From Desulfurobacterium pacificum (GTDB lineage Bacteria > Aquificota > Aquificia > Desulfurobacteriales > Desulfurobacteriaceae): DNA of 64,000 nt. The position numbers and the translations under genes were made by a program. The notes beneath the pieces are model-generated. The model saw only the letters and a list, made by a program, of their open reading frames with translations. It did no database searches and was not told where the DNA came from. Each line of letters starts with the position of its first letter. The first letter of the stretch is position 1. Shown here piece by piece: positions 34,433 to 43,320 of the stretch. The stretch is taken from positions 227,043-291,042 of the forward strand of contig NZ_FXUB01000002.1 of NCBI RefSeq assembly GCF_900182835.1, written 5' to 3'.

Positions 34433-35113
34433 ATTCTCCAAAAAAGACGTGAAAGTTTACCTGTTAGCGTTGAAGTTTTTGAGAAGTCGGCTGATAGGTA
34501 TGATTTTATCTCCAATGTGATTTCTTTTGGTTTGATAAGTAAGTGGCAAGAAAGGTTTGTTGATTTTGTTGAGCCTGAAGGAAGAGTTCTTGATATAGCT
34601 TGTGGGACGGGGGCATTAGAGAAATTTTTGTACGGGAACGTTCCGTTTTTGGTAGGTCTTGATTATTCTATCTCTATGTTGAAAGTTGCCAGAAGGAAGT
34701 TTCCTGAAGTTCCGTTTGTTTGTGGTGATGCTTTGAAGCTTCCTTTCAAAAGTGGTTCTTTTGATACCGTTCTTGTTTCCTTTTCTTTGAGACATTTTGA
34801 TGATATTGAAGATTCTTTAAGAGAAATCTATAGAGTGCTAAAAAGAGGTGGAAAAGCTGGAGTTATGGAATTGGCTTTTCCTGAAAGGGGCGTTTGGAGA
34901 GGAGTTGTTGAAAAGTTTTTTAAGTGGTTCGCAGTGCCTTTTGCCAGGTTGCGTTCTAAGGAGGATGTAGTCAGGCATCTTTATGGGAGTGTGGTGGATT
35001 TTCCGCACGGTGAAAGGTTTAAAGAGATTGTGAAGAAATCTGGTTTTAGTGAAGTGGTGGTTGGGGGGGATTTTTCAAGGGGTTTAGTAAAAGTGTATAG
35101 GTTTGTTAAGTGA
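34433..35113 (+). CDS. menG: Menaquinone/ubiquinone C-methyltransferase, probably starting at ATT
   Basis: SAM-dependent methyltransferase of the UbiE/MenG family that completes menaquinone synthesis. Motifs: EGRVLDIACGTGALE (SAM binding), DALKLPFKSGSFDTVLVSF, SLRHFDDIEDSLREIYRVLK. The family's N-terminal signature F-x-x-x-A-x-RYD-x-x-N-x-x-SFG lies before the first ordinary start (GTG 34517), as VFEKSADRYDFISNVISFG. The reading frame is open back to 34409 but has no ATG, GTG or TTG there. An ATT at 34433 lies six bases after AGGGGG (34421-34426) and gives a 226-residue protein of normal length, so I propose an ATT start; a sequencing frameshift is the alternative. It supplies quinone to the adjacent electron chain. 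Confidence 0.78.
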   Translation: MLQKRRESLPVSVEVFEKSADRYDFISNVISFGLISKWQERFVDFVEPEGRVLDIACGTGALEKFLYGNVPFLVGLDYSISMLKVARRKFPEVPFVCGDALKLPFKSGSFDTVLVSFSLRHFDDIEDSLREIYRVLKRGGKAGVMELAFPERGVWRGVVEKFFKWFAVPFARLRSKEDVVRHLYGSVVDFPHGERFKEIVKKSGFSEVVVGGDFSRGLVKVYRFVK

Positions 35114-35176
35114 GGGGGCAAGATAAATTTACTTATCTGTATTTCTGCATTTTTCTTCTTTCGTAATGGCTTATTT

Positions 35177-35205
35177 TTGCAATATTGGAATAAGTGTATT
35201 AGAAT
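35177..35205 (+). promoter_or_regulatory. Candidate promoter of the octaheme lipoprotein gene
   Basis: TTGCAA (35177-35182) and TAGAAT (35200-35205) are 17 bases apart, 31 bases before the GTG at 35237, in the 123-base gap after menG. It gives the eight-heme gene a separate start point from the rest of the cluster. Confidence 0.5.
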
Positions 35206-35236
35206 TTTCTTTGATTTTCCTGCCGGGAGGTAAGAG

Positions 35237-36445
35237 GTGAGAAAGCTGTTAGGCATAGTTGGGTGCATGTTATTTCTTTACTCTTGTGGAGGAGGACTTG
35301 GAAAATCTGACGTTCATTATAGGGATTTTGGCATAGATGTTTCTGAAAGAGCTGCTCCTTATTTAACTCCTGAGAACCATAAGGATGGGTGGGGAAAGAA
35401 GGATTGTTTGTTGTGTCATCAGAATTTTAAACATACGATGGGAACGAAATTATATCCTCCTGAAGAATATCAGAAGTTGATAGAAGATGCTGTATCTAAA
35501 GTTGGAGTTAATAACGCCATAAGAGTGTGTTCCGCATGTCATGGAGCTAATGGTGTTACTGATTTTGGTGGCAGAGATTGCCTTGTTTGTCATGATAATA
35601 TGGATTTAATGCATTTTTACAAAGGAACCTCTGGGAGGAAATATTTTCATGATTTTAACGATAACGGTAAGATAGATAATTTTGACTGTGTAGTTTGCCA
35701 TTGGCAACCTGATATGGATGGACTTGTTGAGTTGGATACGGATTTTGCAAGGTTTAATGGTGTTCCTGTAGCTTCTGTTGAACAATTCTGTTTGGAATGC
35801 CATTCTTCTAATTGGAATACTTTAAAGGAAGAAGCTTTGGCAGATACTAAAGGATATGGAATGGCGGATTGTAGAGTAGAAGTTGATGTTCAACCTAAGG
35901 ATATAGGAGATTATAGAGATTTTCATGGTTACGAGCCATTTAATGTAACTCAGATAGAATTTAAAAATATAAGTTTACAAGGACAATTGCTCTATTATAA
36001 TCCGCATTCTGCACTTGCTTGTATAGTGTGTCATAACCCTCATGCTTCTAAAAATGATGCCTTAATAGTGGAAAGAGTTGGAGAGACTTTAACTGTTGAA
36101 GAGGAAGTGAAGCAGGAAGATAATAGTGCGAGTGTTAAAACGGTGCTGATAGACCCCGATAGTGAGAGTGACTATGAAGGAATAGTTTACGCTAAAGGTA
36201 AAATTTATGACCTTTCTAACGAAACATCATTTTTATCCTATATACAGTTACCTATTGAGAACAATTCTACGGATGTAATTATTGAAAGGCAAACTCTTTC
36301 TTCTCTTTGTGCTGCTTGCCATGATGGAACAGAGAGTTATTCACCGGTTAATGGATTAGGATTGCCTGTAGATATAGATTCGGAAATTGGTCATAATGCT
36401 GGGCAAAAGTGTAGTAGTTGTCATGTTCATGGTTCTACGTTCTAA
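35237..36445 (+). CDS. Eight-heme c-type cytochrome lipoprotein
   Basis: 402 residues, signal with lipobox FLYSC (Cys 17). Eight CxxCH motifs: CLLCH, CSACH, CLVCH, CVVCH, CLECH, CIVCH, CAACH and CSSCH. An acidic region without hemes lies between the sixth and seventh. GGGAGG precedes the GTG. A separate promoter precedes it, so expression can differ from the operon before. Likely an outer-membrane-anchored, possibly surface-exposed cytochrome that cooperates with the 28-heme protein; role inferred. Confidence 0.82.
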   Translation: MRKLLGIVGCMLFLYSCGGGLGKSDVHYRDFGIDVSERAAPYLTPENHKDGWGKKDCLLCHQNFKHTMGTKLYPPEEYQKLIEDAVSKVGVNNAIRVCSACHGANGVTDFGGRDCLVCHDNMDLMHFYKGTSGRKYFHDFNDNGKIDNFDCVVCHWQPDMDGLVELDTDFARFNGVPVASVEQFCLECHSSNWNTLKEEALADTKGYGMADCRVEVDVQPKDIGDYRDFHGYEPFNVTQIEFKNISLQGQLLYYNPHSALACIVCHNPHASKNDALIVERVGETLTVEEEVKQEDNSASVKTVLIDPDSESDYEGIVYAKGKIYDLSNETSFLSYIQLPIENNSTDVIIERQTLSSLCAACHDGTESYSPVNGLGLPVDIDSEIGHNAGQKCSSCHVHGSTF

Positions 36446-36540
36446 AAAGTAAATAGTTTCAGATCATGACTTGAATGTTTAGGACTTTTGAGGTATTCTT
36501 TATTTAGGGTGGTATTACCAATATTTAACTGGAGGTAGCT

Positions 36541-37149
36541 ATGAGGAAACAACAAGGTTTTACATTGATTGAACTGGCTATAGTTCTTGTGATTATAGGA
36601 ATTATTATGGGTGCTGTTCTAAAAGGTAAAGATTTGATAGAAAATGCAAGAATTAAAAAAGTTGCAACGGCTGTAAAACAATGGGAAATGTATCAATGGG
36701 CTTTCTATGACAGAATGGGAAGGTATGCAGGAGATCAAGATAAGAGTGGAATTATTGGAGATAATAGTACTACTGATAATGCCAAGACAGATCTTGAGAA
36801 TGCTCATTTTATAAATCCTCCTGATACTAATGCTATAACTTCTGGTTCTAATACTTTCTATGTTTTTTATGGTTATTACAATGGAACTGATGGGAAAGAC
36901 CATAATGCTTTAATTCTTTGTGCATCTTCTGACTGTTCTGCTTCATTTGATAACGATACACTTCCTTATCTTACATCTATAGACAGGATTGTAGATGGAA
37001 GTGTTGGAACCGGAGGGAATGTTTTCTGTACAAGTAGTAGTTTTGCGGGAAGTTCCACAAAGTGGATAGCTACTTTGACTTCAAACCCTACTCTTGTAGA
37101 ATGTTATAACGGAACTGCGAGTATTAAAGCTCTTGTTTATAAATTCTAA
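36541..37149 (+). CDS. Type IV pilin-like protein
   Basis: 202 residues with a class-III signal MRKQQ before GFTLIELAIVLVIIG, so prepilin peptidase should cut after the Gly and methylate Phe. The N-terminal helix continues through IENARIKKVATAVKQWEMYQ. A cluster of aromatics follows (WEMYQWAFYDRMGRY). The C-terminal part has two Cys pairs likely to form disulfides. GGAGG precedes the ATG. It is the only gene of the pilus region on the plus strand and sits between the cytochromes and the MSHA-like operon, so it may be the major pilin. Confidence 0.85.
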   Translation: MRKQQGFTLIELAIVLVIIGIIMGAVLKGKDLIENARIKKVATAVKQWEMYQWAFYDRMGRYAGDQDKSGIIGDNSTTDNAKTDLENAHFINPPDTNAITSGSNTFYVFYGYYNGTDGKDHNALILCASSDCSASFDNDTLPYLTSIDRIVDGSVGTGGNVFCTSSSFAGSSTKWIATLTSNPTLVECYNGTASIKALVYKF

Positions 37150-37162
37150 GATTTAAGTTCGA

Positions 37163-37191
37163 AGATATGACGGGAACTTCCCGTCATATCT
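37163..37191. terminator. Bidirectional terminator-like hairpin
   Basis: AGATATGACGGGAA and its exact complement TTCCCGTCATATCT are separated by a single C, so a 12 to 14 base-pair stem is possible. It lies between the convergent pilin and GspE-type ATPase genes and has only a short T-poor tail on either side, so termination strength is uncertain. Confidence 0.55.
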
Positions 37192-37223
37192 ATTATAGAA
37201 ATTCCTATTTTCGCTGTTGTAAG

Positions 37224-38885
37224 TTATCCAATAACACGTTTTAGTTCGCTTACTGTTGTTATTCCTTTTAGTACTTTTCCCTTTCCACTTTCAAACATTG
37301 GTTTGAAACCTTTCTTTAATGCTACTTCTTCTATTTTTGTAATAGGTGCTTCAGTTAATATTAGTTCTTCAATTTCTTTATCCACGTAAAGTATTTCAGC
37401 TATTACTGTTCTATCCAAGTATCCTCTGAATTTACATTTTTCACAACCTTTCCCTTTATATAGAGTTAGTTTTTCCTCTATTGGGATACCTAAGTATCTT
37501 TTTTCCTCTTCTGATGCTTCATATGAAATTTTGCAGTAGGGGCAGATTTTCCTTACTAATCGTTGTGCGGAAATAGCGATTAGCGAGTTTGCTATTAAGA
37601 AAGGAGGGACTCCTAAATCGGAAAGTCTTGTTATGGAAGATATTGCATCGTTGGTATGTAGAGTGGTTAAAACCAGATGACCTGTTTGAGCTGCTTGTGT
37701 AGCTATCTTGGCTGTTTCTTCATCTCTGATTTCACCGATTAAAATAATGTCAGGGTCTTGTCTGAGAATTCCTCTTAATGCTCTTGCAAATGTAAGCCCG
37801 ATTCTTGGGTTGACTTGTACCTGCCTTATCAGTTCCCATTTATATTCTACCGGGTCTTCTACTGTTATTATCGTTTTTTGAACGGTAAATATTTTGTTCA
37901 GAACTGCATAAAGAGTGGTTGTTTTACCAGAACCTGTAGGTCCTGTTACTAATATAATTCCGTAAGGTTTTTGGATACTCTTTAGTATTGTTTTATAGTT
38001 GTAATCCTCAAATCCTAATTCTTCCAACTTTGGTAAAGCTTCATTTAGACCTAATAGTCTCATTACTACTGTTTCACCATAGATGGAGGGAAGAGTAGAA
38101 ACTCTAAGGTCAATTTCTTTCTCCCCTACTTTAAAGTTTGTCCTTCCATCTTGAGGAAGTCTTGTTTCGGAGATGTTCAAGTTAGAAATCAGTTTTATTC
38201 TTGTTACAATGGAAGAATGTAACTGTTTGGGGAGAATAAAGCCGAGCATCATAACGCCGTCTATTCTGTAGCGGATTCTCGTAACGGCTTCGGCTGGTTC
38301 TATATGAATATCGGAAGCCTTATCTTTTACTCCTTTTAAGATTATGTAGTCTACTAATTGGATTATTCTTGTGTCTCTTTCACCTGGAGGGATTTCCTCA
38401 GATAGTAGTTCTTCTATTAGGTCTTCTATACTTTTGGTTTCTCCGTAGTATTTTGAGAAGACGTCTTCAAACTCTTTTTCTTTTATTTTTACCGGTTTTA
38501 TTTTGAGACCTGTAAATCTTGAGATAACGTCTATAGCTTCTATGTCAAAGGGATTCACCATTCCTAAGATTAGGGTATTTCCTTCTTTGGAGAGAGGAAT
38601 TACTTTGTATCTTTCAGCCATCTTTTTAGGAATTAGTTTTATGACTTCTGGGTCTATTAAGTAAGAGGAGATTTCTATTCTTTCTATTCCTTTTTGCTCA
38701 GAAAGAGCGTTCATTAATTGTTCTTCTGTAATGAATCCGAGCCTTAAAAGAACTTCTCCTAGAAGTTCGCCTGTTCTTTTCTGTTCTTTAAGGGCTATTT
38801 CAAGTTGTTCAGGAGTTATAAGTCCAAGTCTAACTAATTTGTCGCCTAAGCGTTCTTTTTTGCCTAATTTTTGCTTTTCTGTCAT
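37224..38885 (-). CDS. Type IV pilus / type II secretion assembly ATPase (GspE/PilB/MshE-type)
   Basis: 553 residues. N-terminal MshEN-like domain with repeated GEVLLRLGFITEEQLMNAL, then the hexameric ATPase: Walker A GPTGSGKTTTLY, Asp box VEDPVEY, Walker B DPDIILIGEIRDEETA, His box TGHLVLTTLHTNDA and a zinc tetracysteine CPYC ... CEKC. It powers pilin or pseudopilin polymerisation. The MshEN region is known to bind c-di-GMP in relatives, which fits the EAL protein in this window only loosely. Last gene of the pilus operon. Confidence 0.92.
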   Translation of the reverse strand: MTEKQKLGKKERLGDKLVRLGLITPEQLEIALKEQKRTGELLGEVLLRLGFITEEQLMNALSEQKGIERIEISSYLIDPEVIKLIPKKMAERYKVIPLSKEGNTLILGMVNPFDIEAIDVISRFTGLKIKPVKIKEKEFEDVFSKYYGETKSIEDLIEELLSEEIPPGERDTRIIQLVDYIILKGVKDKASDIHIEPAEAVTRIRYRIDGVMMLGFILPKQLHSSIVTRIKLISNLNISETRLPQDGRTNFKVGEKEIDLRVSTLPSIYGETVVMRLLGLNEALPKLEELGFEDYNYKTILKSIQKPYGIILVTGPTGSGKTTTLYAVLNKIFTVQKTIITVEDPVEYKWELIRQVQVNPRIGLTFARALRGILRQDPDIILIGEIRDEETAKIATQAAQTGHLVLTTLHTNDAISSITRLSDLGVPPFLIANSLIAISAQRLVRKICPYCKISYEASEEEKRYLGIPIEEKLTLYKGKGCEKCKFRGYLDRTVIAEILYVDKEIEELILTEAPITKIEEVALKKGFKPMFESGKGKVLKGITTVSELKRVIG

Positions 38886-38894
38886 TGCATGCTC

Positions 38895-39998
38895 CTATTG
38901 AGATGTACATTCTCCATTTGTGCAATTTATTACTGTCTCACAATCGCCATTTTTGTCCAAGGAAGATACGGTACCTGAAAGAACTACGGTGTTTTCATCT
39001 ATGCACCACCAATTTTCATATAAAGTTATTGTTGTGGATGGTTGTAGTGATGATTCTGTGTAACTACCTCTTGTCAGTGTTTTAACACATTCACCGAAAA
39101 TGCTTATACTTATTGGATATTTCCAGCGTGGGCGGGAGCTTACAGTTATTGTTAAATTATAAGATGAACAAGCTCCTGTAGAAGTATTGTTACTTGTCTG
39201 TAGAATATCTATGCTGAAAGTTTTTATGTCTGTGAATGGTGTTGGAGTGTTGTTGTCGGTTACACTTACAGTTATAAGGCAACTTCCTTGCTGTGTTGGA
39301 GTTCCAGAAAGCGTAAAAGAGTCGTTGATTTGTTTTGTCTTAATCCAAGAGCAGTTTGTCTCTGTTATGTTCCATTTATATGGCTTTATCCCACCACTTG
39401 CGTATAAAGTTGCGTTGTAGCTTTCATTTACATATGCTATTGGGAGTTGGTTGTTCAGTATGTGGAGAGGGTTGCTAGGACAGCCGAGGTATTGTTTTAG
39501 TTCTGGAAGAGTTACGTATTTTACGATATCTTTAGTTGTGTCTGTTGTTACGTTGTCTGTACAGATAGTATTTTCGTTAACTTGCTTTTCGTTACAGTAG
39601 GTGTTGGATGTGTAATCTGAGCCTTTGGAAAAAGCTATAAAAGCAATGTTACTGATTTTCGCTCCTGTTGCATTATCTTGTAGGAAAAGTTGTGTGTCCT
39701 TAACGTCGCATATAGTTGCGTTAAGGGGTTGTAAGTAAGAGGAGGTTAGTTTTTGAGCTATTATGTAAACTATTTTTTGAGAATAAGCGTCGGTTATAGT
39801 AGGTAATGAGTTTGGGTTGATGCTTCCTTCAGAGGACAAGCCGATTGCTTCACTTGTTGCAGAATTAACAGTTTTTGCAGTTTGTTGCCGTTTGTTCCAT
39901 TTAATGAATTGAATCATTACGCCAGTGCCTATACCAATAATGAGTCCTAATATTACTAAAACGATAGCCATTTCTATGAGAGTGAATGCTTTTCTCAA
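38895..39998 (-). CDS. Prepilin-like protein with an Ig-like (He_PIG-type) domain
   Basis: 367 residues, short basic leader MRKA then FTLIEMAIVLVILGLIIGIG, a pilin N-terminus with the Glu at position +5. Around residues 180-270 is an Ig-like module: ILNNQLPIAYVNESYNATL, GGIKPYKWNI, SGTPTQQGSCLITVSVTDN. The C-terminal part is Thr/Ser-rich with eight or more Cys. The combination suggests a minor pilin with an adhesive or tip domain. It overlaps the next pilin gene by four bases. Confidence 0.75.
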   Translation of the reverse strand: MRKAFTLIEMAIVLVILGLIIGIGTGVMIQFIKWNKRQQTAKTVNSATSEAIGLSSEGSINPNSLPTITDAYSQKIVYIIAQKLTSSYLQPLNATICDVKDTQLFLQDNATGAKISNIAFIAFSKGSDYTSNTYCNEKQVNENTICTDNVTTDTTKDIVKYVTLPELKQYLGCPSNPLHILNNQLPIAYVNESYNATLYASGGIKPYKWNITETNCSWIKTKQINDSFTLSGTPTQQGSCLITVSVTDNNTPTPFTDIKTFSIDILQTSNNTSTGACSSYNLTITVSSRPRWKYPISISIFGECVKTLTRGSYTESSLQPSTTITLYENWWCIDENTVVLSGTVSSLDKNGDCETVINCTNGECTSQ

Positions 39999-40816
39999 CG
40001 TAAATTCCTCTTTATTAAGGTTATGTAGAAAGTTTTTTCTGCTGAGTTTCCTAATCTATCTGTTACTTTTAATTTTATTCCAATTTCACTACTTAAAGTG
40101 TTTTGCACAATGCTTTCTGTTTCGTTCGTTGATAGATTGAGAAAACAGTAGTTGTTGTTTGTTTTTACTGGAAAATGGGTATTGATTATAGAATTGAAAG
40201 TAGGATTGTCGCTTGTAAGAGAGAATGTATAAGGGGGAGAACCATTTTTTACTACTAATGTAGTATTGTAAGTTTCTCCTTCTGTTATTGGAGGTAAGAA
40301 GGAGGTAAGTATTTGTAGTTTGTAAGAATTACAGCAGTTAGCTTTGAGTTGGTATAGAGTTATTATTTCTGCTATATCATCTTCTTTGATTATTATTGGA
40401 TTTGTTGTTATTAAAGAGTCTATTTTTCCGTTTTCTCCTGGAGAAAGAAGCAAAAAGGCTACGTTTGTTACGAGTGTGTCGTTGTATAAGTTAACTGCAG
40501 TATTTGCGTCGGGAATGCTACATACGGGGTCGCTTGTTAAATTACCAAAAGAAAGTACTTTAATTTTTCTGTTCCAGCCATCTGTTAAAAGGTTTTCAGG
40601 AATTGAAAAGGAGTATTTACCATATTTGCATATTTCACGTTGGATAAAAATAGAAAGTGTGTTTAAATTATCCTTGGTTTTATCTATTTTTGCAGTTGTT
40701 ATTCCAGAGATGCAACTTTTTATTCCTACTCCCATTATCAGCCCGGTTATAATTAAAACTATGGCTAATTCTACGAGTGAGAACCCTTTTCTATTTAGTA
40801 TTTTTTCCTTTTTCAT
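39995..40816 (-). CDS. Prepilin-like protein with C-terminal Ig-like region
   Basis: 273 residues. GFSLVELAIVLIITGLIMGVG after MKKEKILNRK is a prepilin signal with Glu +5. A Cys at residues 32-33 region (KSCISG) is unusual within the helix. The C-terminal third (FLPPITEGETYNTTLVVKNG, SPPYTFSL, IGIKLKVTDRLGNSA) again looks like an Ig or cadherin-like module, shared with the next pilin. Probably a minor pilin. The gene overlaps the upstream TPR gene by 26 bases. Confidence 0.72.
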   Translation of the reverse strand: MKKEKILNRKGFSLVELAIVLIITGLIMGVGIKSCISGITTAKIDKTKDNLNTLSIFIQREICKYGKYSFSIPENLLTDGWNRKIKVLSFGNLTSDPVCSIPDANTAVNLYNDTLVTNVAFLLLSPGENGKIDSLITTNPIIIKEDDIAEIITLYQLKANCCNSYKLQILTSFLPPITEGETYNTTLVVKNGSPPYTFSLTSDNPTFNSIINTHFPVKTNNNYCFLNLSTNETESIVQNTLSSEIGIKLKVTDRLGNSAEKTFYITLIKRNLR

Positions 40817-41795
40817 TGTTTCCTTTAGTTATAGAGTTAATGGCTTGGATAAGTTTTTGGGCTGTTTTCCGATATGGAGTGTAATATTGGTTGGCTTTCG
40901 TCATTTCTAAAAAGAGTTTTAGGTCGTTTTTGGCTTCGGTGTAGTTTCCTGTTTTGATTAGTAGTATTGCTTCGTTGAAGTAAATTTCTGGAAGGAAGGG
41001 GTATTTTTCTTTTAGTTCTTTAAATACTTTAAGAGCGTTTTTGTATTTTTTTGCTTCTAATAGAGATATGGCGTAGTTGACGCTATAGACGATATCTTTG
41101 GGATTTAGTTCGTGGGCTTTTTTAAAGGCTAAAGCAGCAGCATTTGGAGCGTGGAGTTGAAGGTATAGATATCCCATTCCTGCATAGCCTTCTGCAAATT
41201 TAGGATTAATTTCTAATGCTTTTTTGAAAGATTCTAAGGCTTTTGTGTAGTTTCCTATATGGGAGTAGGCGTAGCCTAAGTAGGTGTAGAGGAGGGGGTT
41301 GTGGGGGTTTTTAGCTATGGCTAAAGAAAGATATTTTATGGCGTTTGTACAATCTTTTTTGCCCATACATATTTTTGCTTTTTGAAGGTATAAGAGGTAT
41401 TCCTTTTGTTTTTTATGTTTCGTAAGACGTTTGTGAATACTAGCGTTTCTTGTCTGGTTCGTGGGATTAAATGTTTTGATTAAATGATTGGAAGTAGGGA
41501 TTTTGTACGTTCTAATCAAAGTTATGGGTTTTAGGTGCAAGTTTCGGTATTTTTCTTCTAAATAATTTCTTCTAAATCTGCATATTTTTATGTTTTTAAA
41601 AGGTCCTACTCTGATTGTATAAAATTTATTATATTTCAATAGAAACGTGGAGGGATATTCTCTTATTTGGTTAAAGATGTTTTCTATTTCTTTTTCGTTT
41701 GTTCCGGACAGCAATTGTATGAAGCAAAAGTTCTTGCTTTGGGCAGGTAATGAAATCAGGAGAGTTGTTATTAGCAAATATAGTAGTGCTTTCAT
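40791..41795 (-). CDS. Secreted TPR-repeat protein of the pilus operon (MshN-like)
   Basis: 334 residues with a signal peptide (MKALLYLLITTLLISLPAQS), a short N-terminal region of SPOR-like character (FCFIQLLSGTNEKEIENIF, TIRVGPFKN), a basic linker, then at least five TPR units (LYTYLGYAYSHIGNYTKAL, EGYAGMGYLYLQLHAPNAA, YSVNYAISLLEAKKYKNAL). In MSHA loci mshN also encodes a TPR protein next to the secretin. It may help secretin assembly. Confidence 0.75.
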   Translation of the reverse strand: MKALLYLLITTLLISLPAQSKNFCFIQLLSGTNEKEIENIFNQIREYPSTFLLKYNKFYTIRVGPFKNIKICRFRRNYLEEKYRNLHLKPITLIRTYKIPTSNHLIKTFNPTNQTRNASIHKRLTKHKKQKEYLLYLQKAKICMGKKDCTNAIKYLSLAIAKNPHNPLLYTYLGYAYSHIGNYTKALESFKKALEINPKFAEGYAGMGYLYLQLHAPNAAALAFKKAHELNPKDIVYSVNYAISLLEAKKYKNALKVFKELKEKYPFLPEIYFNEAILLIKTGNYTEAKNDLKLFLEMTKANQYYTPYRKTAQKLIQAINSITKGNNEKGKNTK

Positions 41796-41796
41796 C

Positions 41797-43311
41797 TTAC
41801 TTCTCCACGTAAGGAGTAAGCATTATTACTAATTCTGTTTTAGAAGAGGTTTGGGTATTTGATTTAAATGCGTTACCTATAAGAGGTAAATCTTGGAAGA
41901 AAGGAACTCCTTCTTTAGTTTCTGATTTGGATTTTGCTATTAGACCTCCCAATATGATTGTTTGACCGCTTCTGGCTTTTATCACCGTGTTAAGCTGCCT
42001 GATGTTAACTGCGTAAATTTTGTTGAGAAGGTCTTCTGTAGTGTTTGTGAAGCCGCTAACTATAGGAGTATCAAGAGAACTAATGGCTGGTGTTATATTC
42101 AGTATTACATTACCTTTATCATCTATATGGGGAACAATAGTTAAAACAACGCCTTCTGTAAGTATGGTGTCGGTGTTTATTTCTTCTGTTGTCAGTGTAG
42201 ATGCTGTTTCTCCTGCTGTAGATGTAGTAGAAGTTGTTTGAGTTTTGTATATAACGATGTAGTCTCTACCTACTTTTATCATTGCAGGTTGTCCGTTCAT
42301 TGCTAATATTCTTGGAGAAGATAGGACGTTTACTTTACCGAATTGGGATAGAAGTCCTAGTAAAGCTGAGAAAGTGTTGTTGACTTTTACTACGCTTAAC
42401 TGAAAGGGCATTGATGAAGGACTTCCAGAGTTAAATGTGATTGTGGAATATTCTCCTCCAGAACCTAGAAAGTTACTGAACGTTAAGTATTTCCAGTTTA
42501 TACCTGTTTGATTTTTCTTGTCTAATTTTACTTCTACAATTTTTGCTTCTATCAGTACTTGTTTTTCAGTTTCTTTGTTCAGTGTTTTTATGAAGTTTTC
42601 TATTCTTTTCATCGTTTTGGGTTTAGCTGATACTACTATGGTCCCAGTTAAAGGTTCAATAGAATAAGAAGCTGTTTTGTCTTCTTTCAGTAATGTTTCC
42701 AATGCGCTTTTAACGTTATTCCAGAACTCTGATGAATAATTGTTAGAAATTGACATTGTAGCACTACTTGTTGAAGTGTTTACTCCTGTATTACTGCTTT
42801 CTCCTCCTATAGTGGCTTGGATTGAGGAGGTTAGCGTTCTGTTTATTTGTGGTAGGTTGAGATGAAAGACCTTAGTTAACTTTGTGATTACATAGATATT
42901 GTTACCGTCTATTTTATAAGAGTATCCAAAAGGCTTTAATAGAGCGTTGAGGCAAGATTCCAAGGAATCTTCTTTCAGTTCAAGTGTTACAGTTCCGTTT
43001 ATGTCTGGCGGAATAATTACGTTGTATCCTGTGGCTTTTGCAAGCATCAGCAGGGCTTTATTTAGAGGTATGTCGTTAAATGTAAGGTTAACGTTTACAG
43101 GGTGAGTATTTTCTGTTTTTATGTTTTCCATTTCCGTTAAAGTTTTTGGTTTTAAGGGTAGAGGATTAACGTTAATCGTTAGTGTAGGCGTTTTTTTAGG
43201 TTGGGAAATCTTTTTAGTGGGTTGAGGGATAGTAGTTTTTACATTGGAGTTTTGATACGCGCAGGAAGATAGGATGGCTGTGCTTAAAAGTATTAACGCT
43301 TTTCGTTTCAT
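41797..43311 (-). CDS. Secretin (MshL/PilQ/GspD family), lipoprotein
   Basis: 504 residues. Lipobox AILSSC (Cys 17) gives a self-anchoring secretin. An N-terminal secretin/TonB short domain (VNLTFNDIPLNKALLMLAKA), an N1-like domain, and the C-terminal barrel with VLIEAKIVEVKL, GQPAMIKVGRDYIV and SGQTIILGGLIAKSKSETKE, then VPFFQDLPLIGNAFKSNT. Forms the outer-membrane gate for the pilus. Its size and lipoprotein nature fit MshL better than GspD. Confidence 0.88.
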   Translation of the reverse strand: MKRKALILLSTAILSSCAYQNSNVKTTIPQPTKKISQPKKTPTLTINVNPLPLKPKTLTEMENIKTENTHPVNVNLTFNDIPLNKALLMLAKATGYNVIIPPDINGTVTLELKEDSLESCLNALLKPFGYSYKIDGNNIYVITKLTKVFHLNLPQINRTLTSSIQATIGGESSNTGVNTSTSSATMSISNNYSSEFWNNVKSALETLLKEDKTASYSIEPLTGTIVVSAKPKTMKRIENFIKTLNKETEKQVLIEAKIVEVKLDKKNQTGINWKYLTFSNFLGSGGEYSTITFNSGSPSSMPFQLSVVKVNNTFSALLGLLSQFGKVNVLSSPRILAMNGQPAMIKVGRDYIVIYKTQTTSTTSTAGETASTLTTEEINTDTILTEGVVLTIVPHIDDKGNVILNITPAISSLDTPIVSGFTNTTEDLLNKIYAVNIRQLNTVIKARSGQTIILGGLIAKSKSETKEGVPFFQDLPLIGNAFKSNTQTSSKTELVIMLTPYVEK

Positions 43312-43320
43312 CTAAGCCCT

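Noticed and set aside
34314..34520. 68-residue plus-strand frame between the 28-heme gene and menG
   Set aside because: It overlaps the NapE-like peptide and the MenG N-terminus in a different frame, lacks a ribosome site and has no recognisable content.
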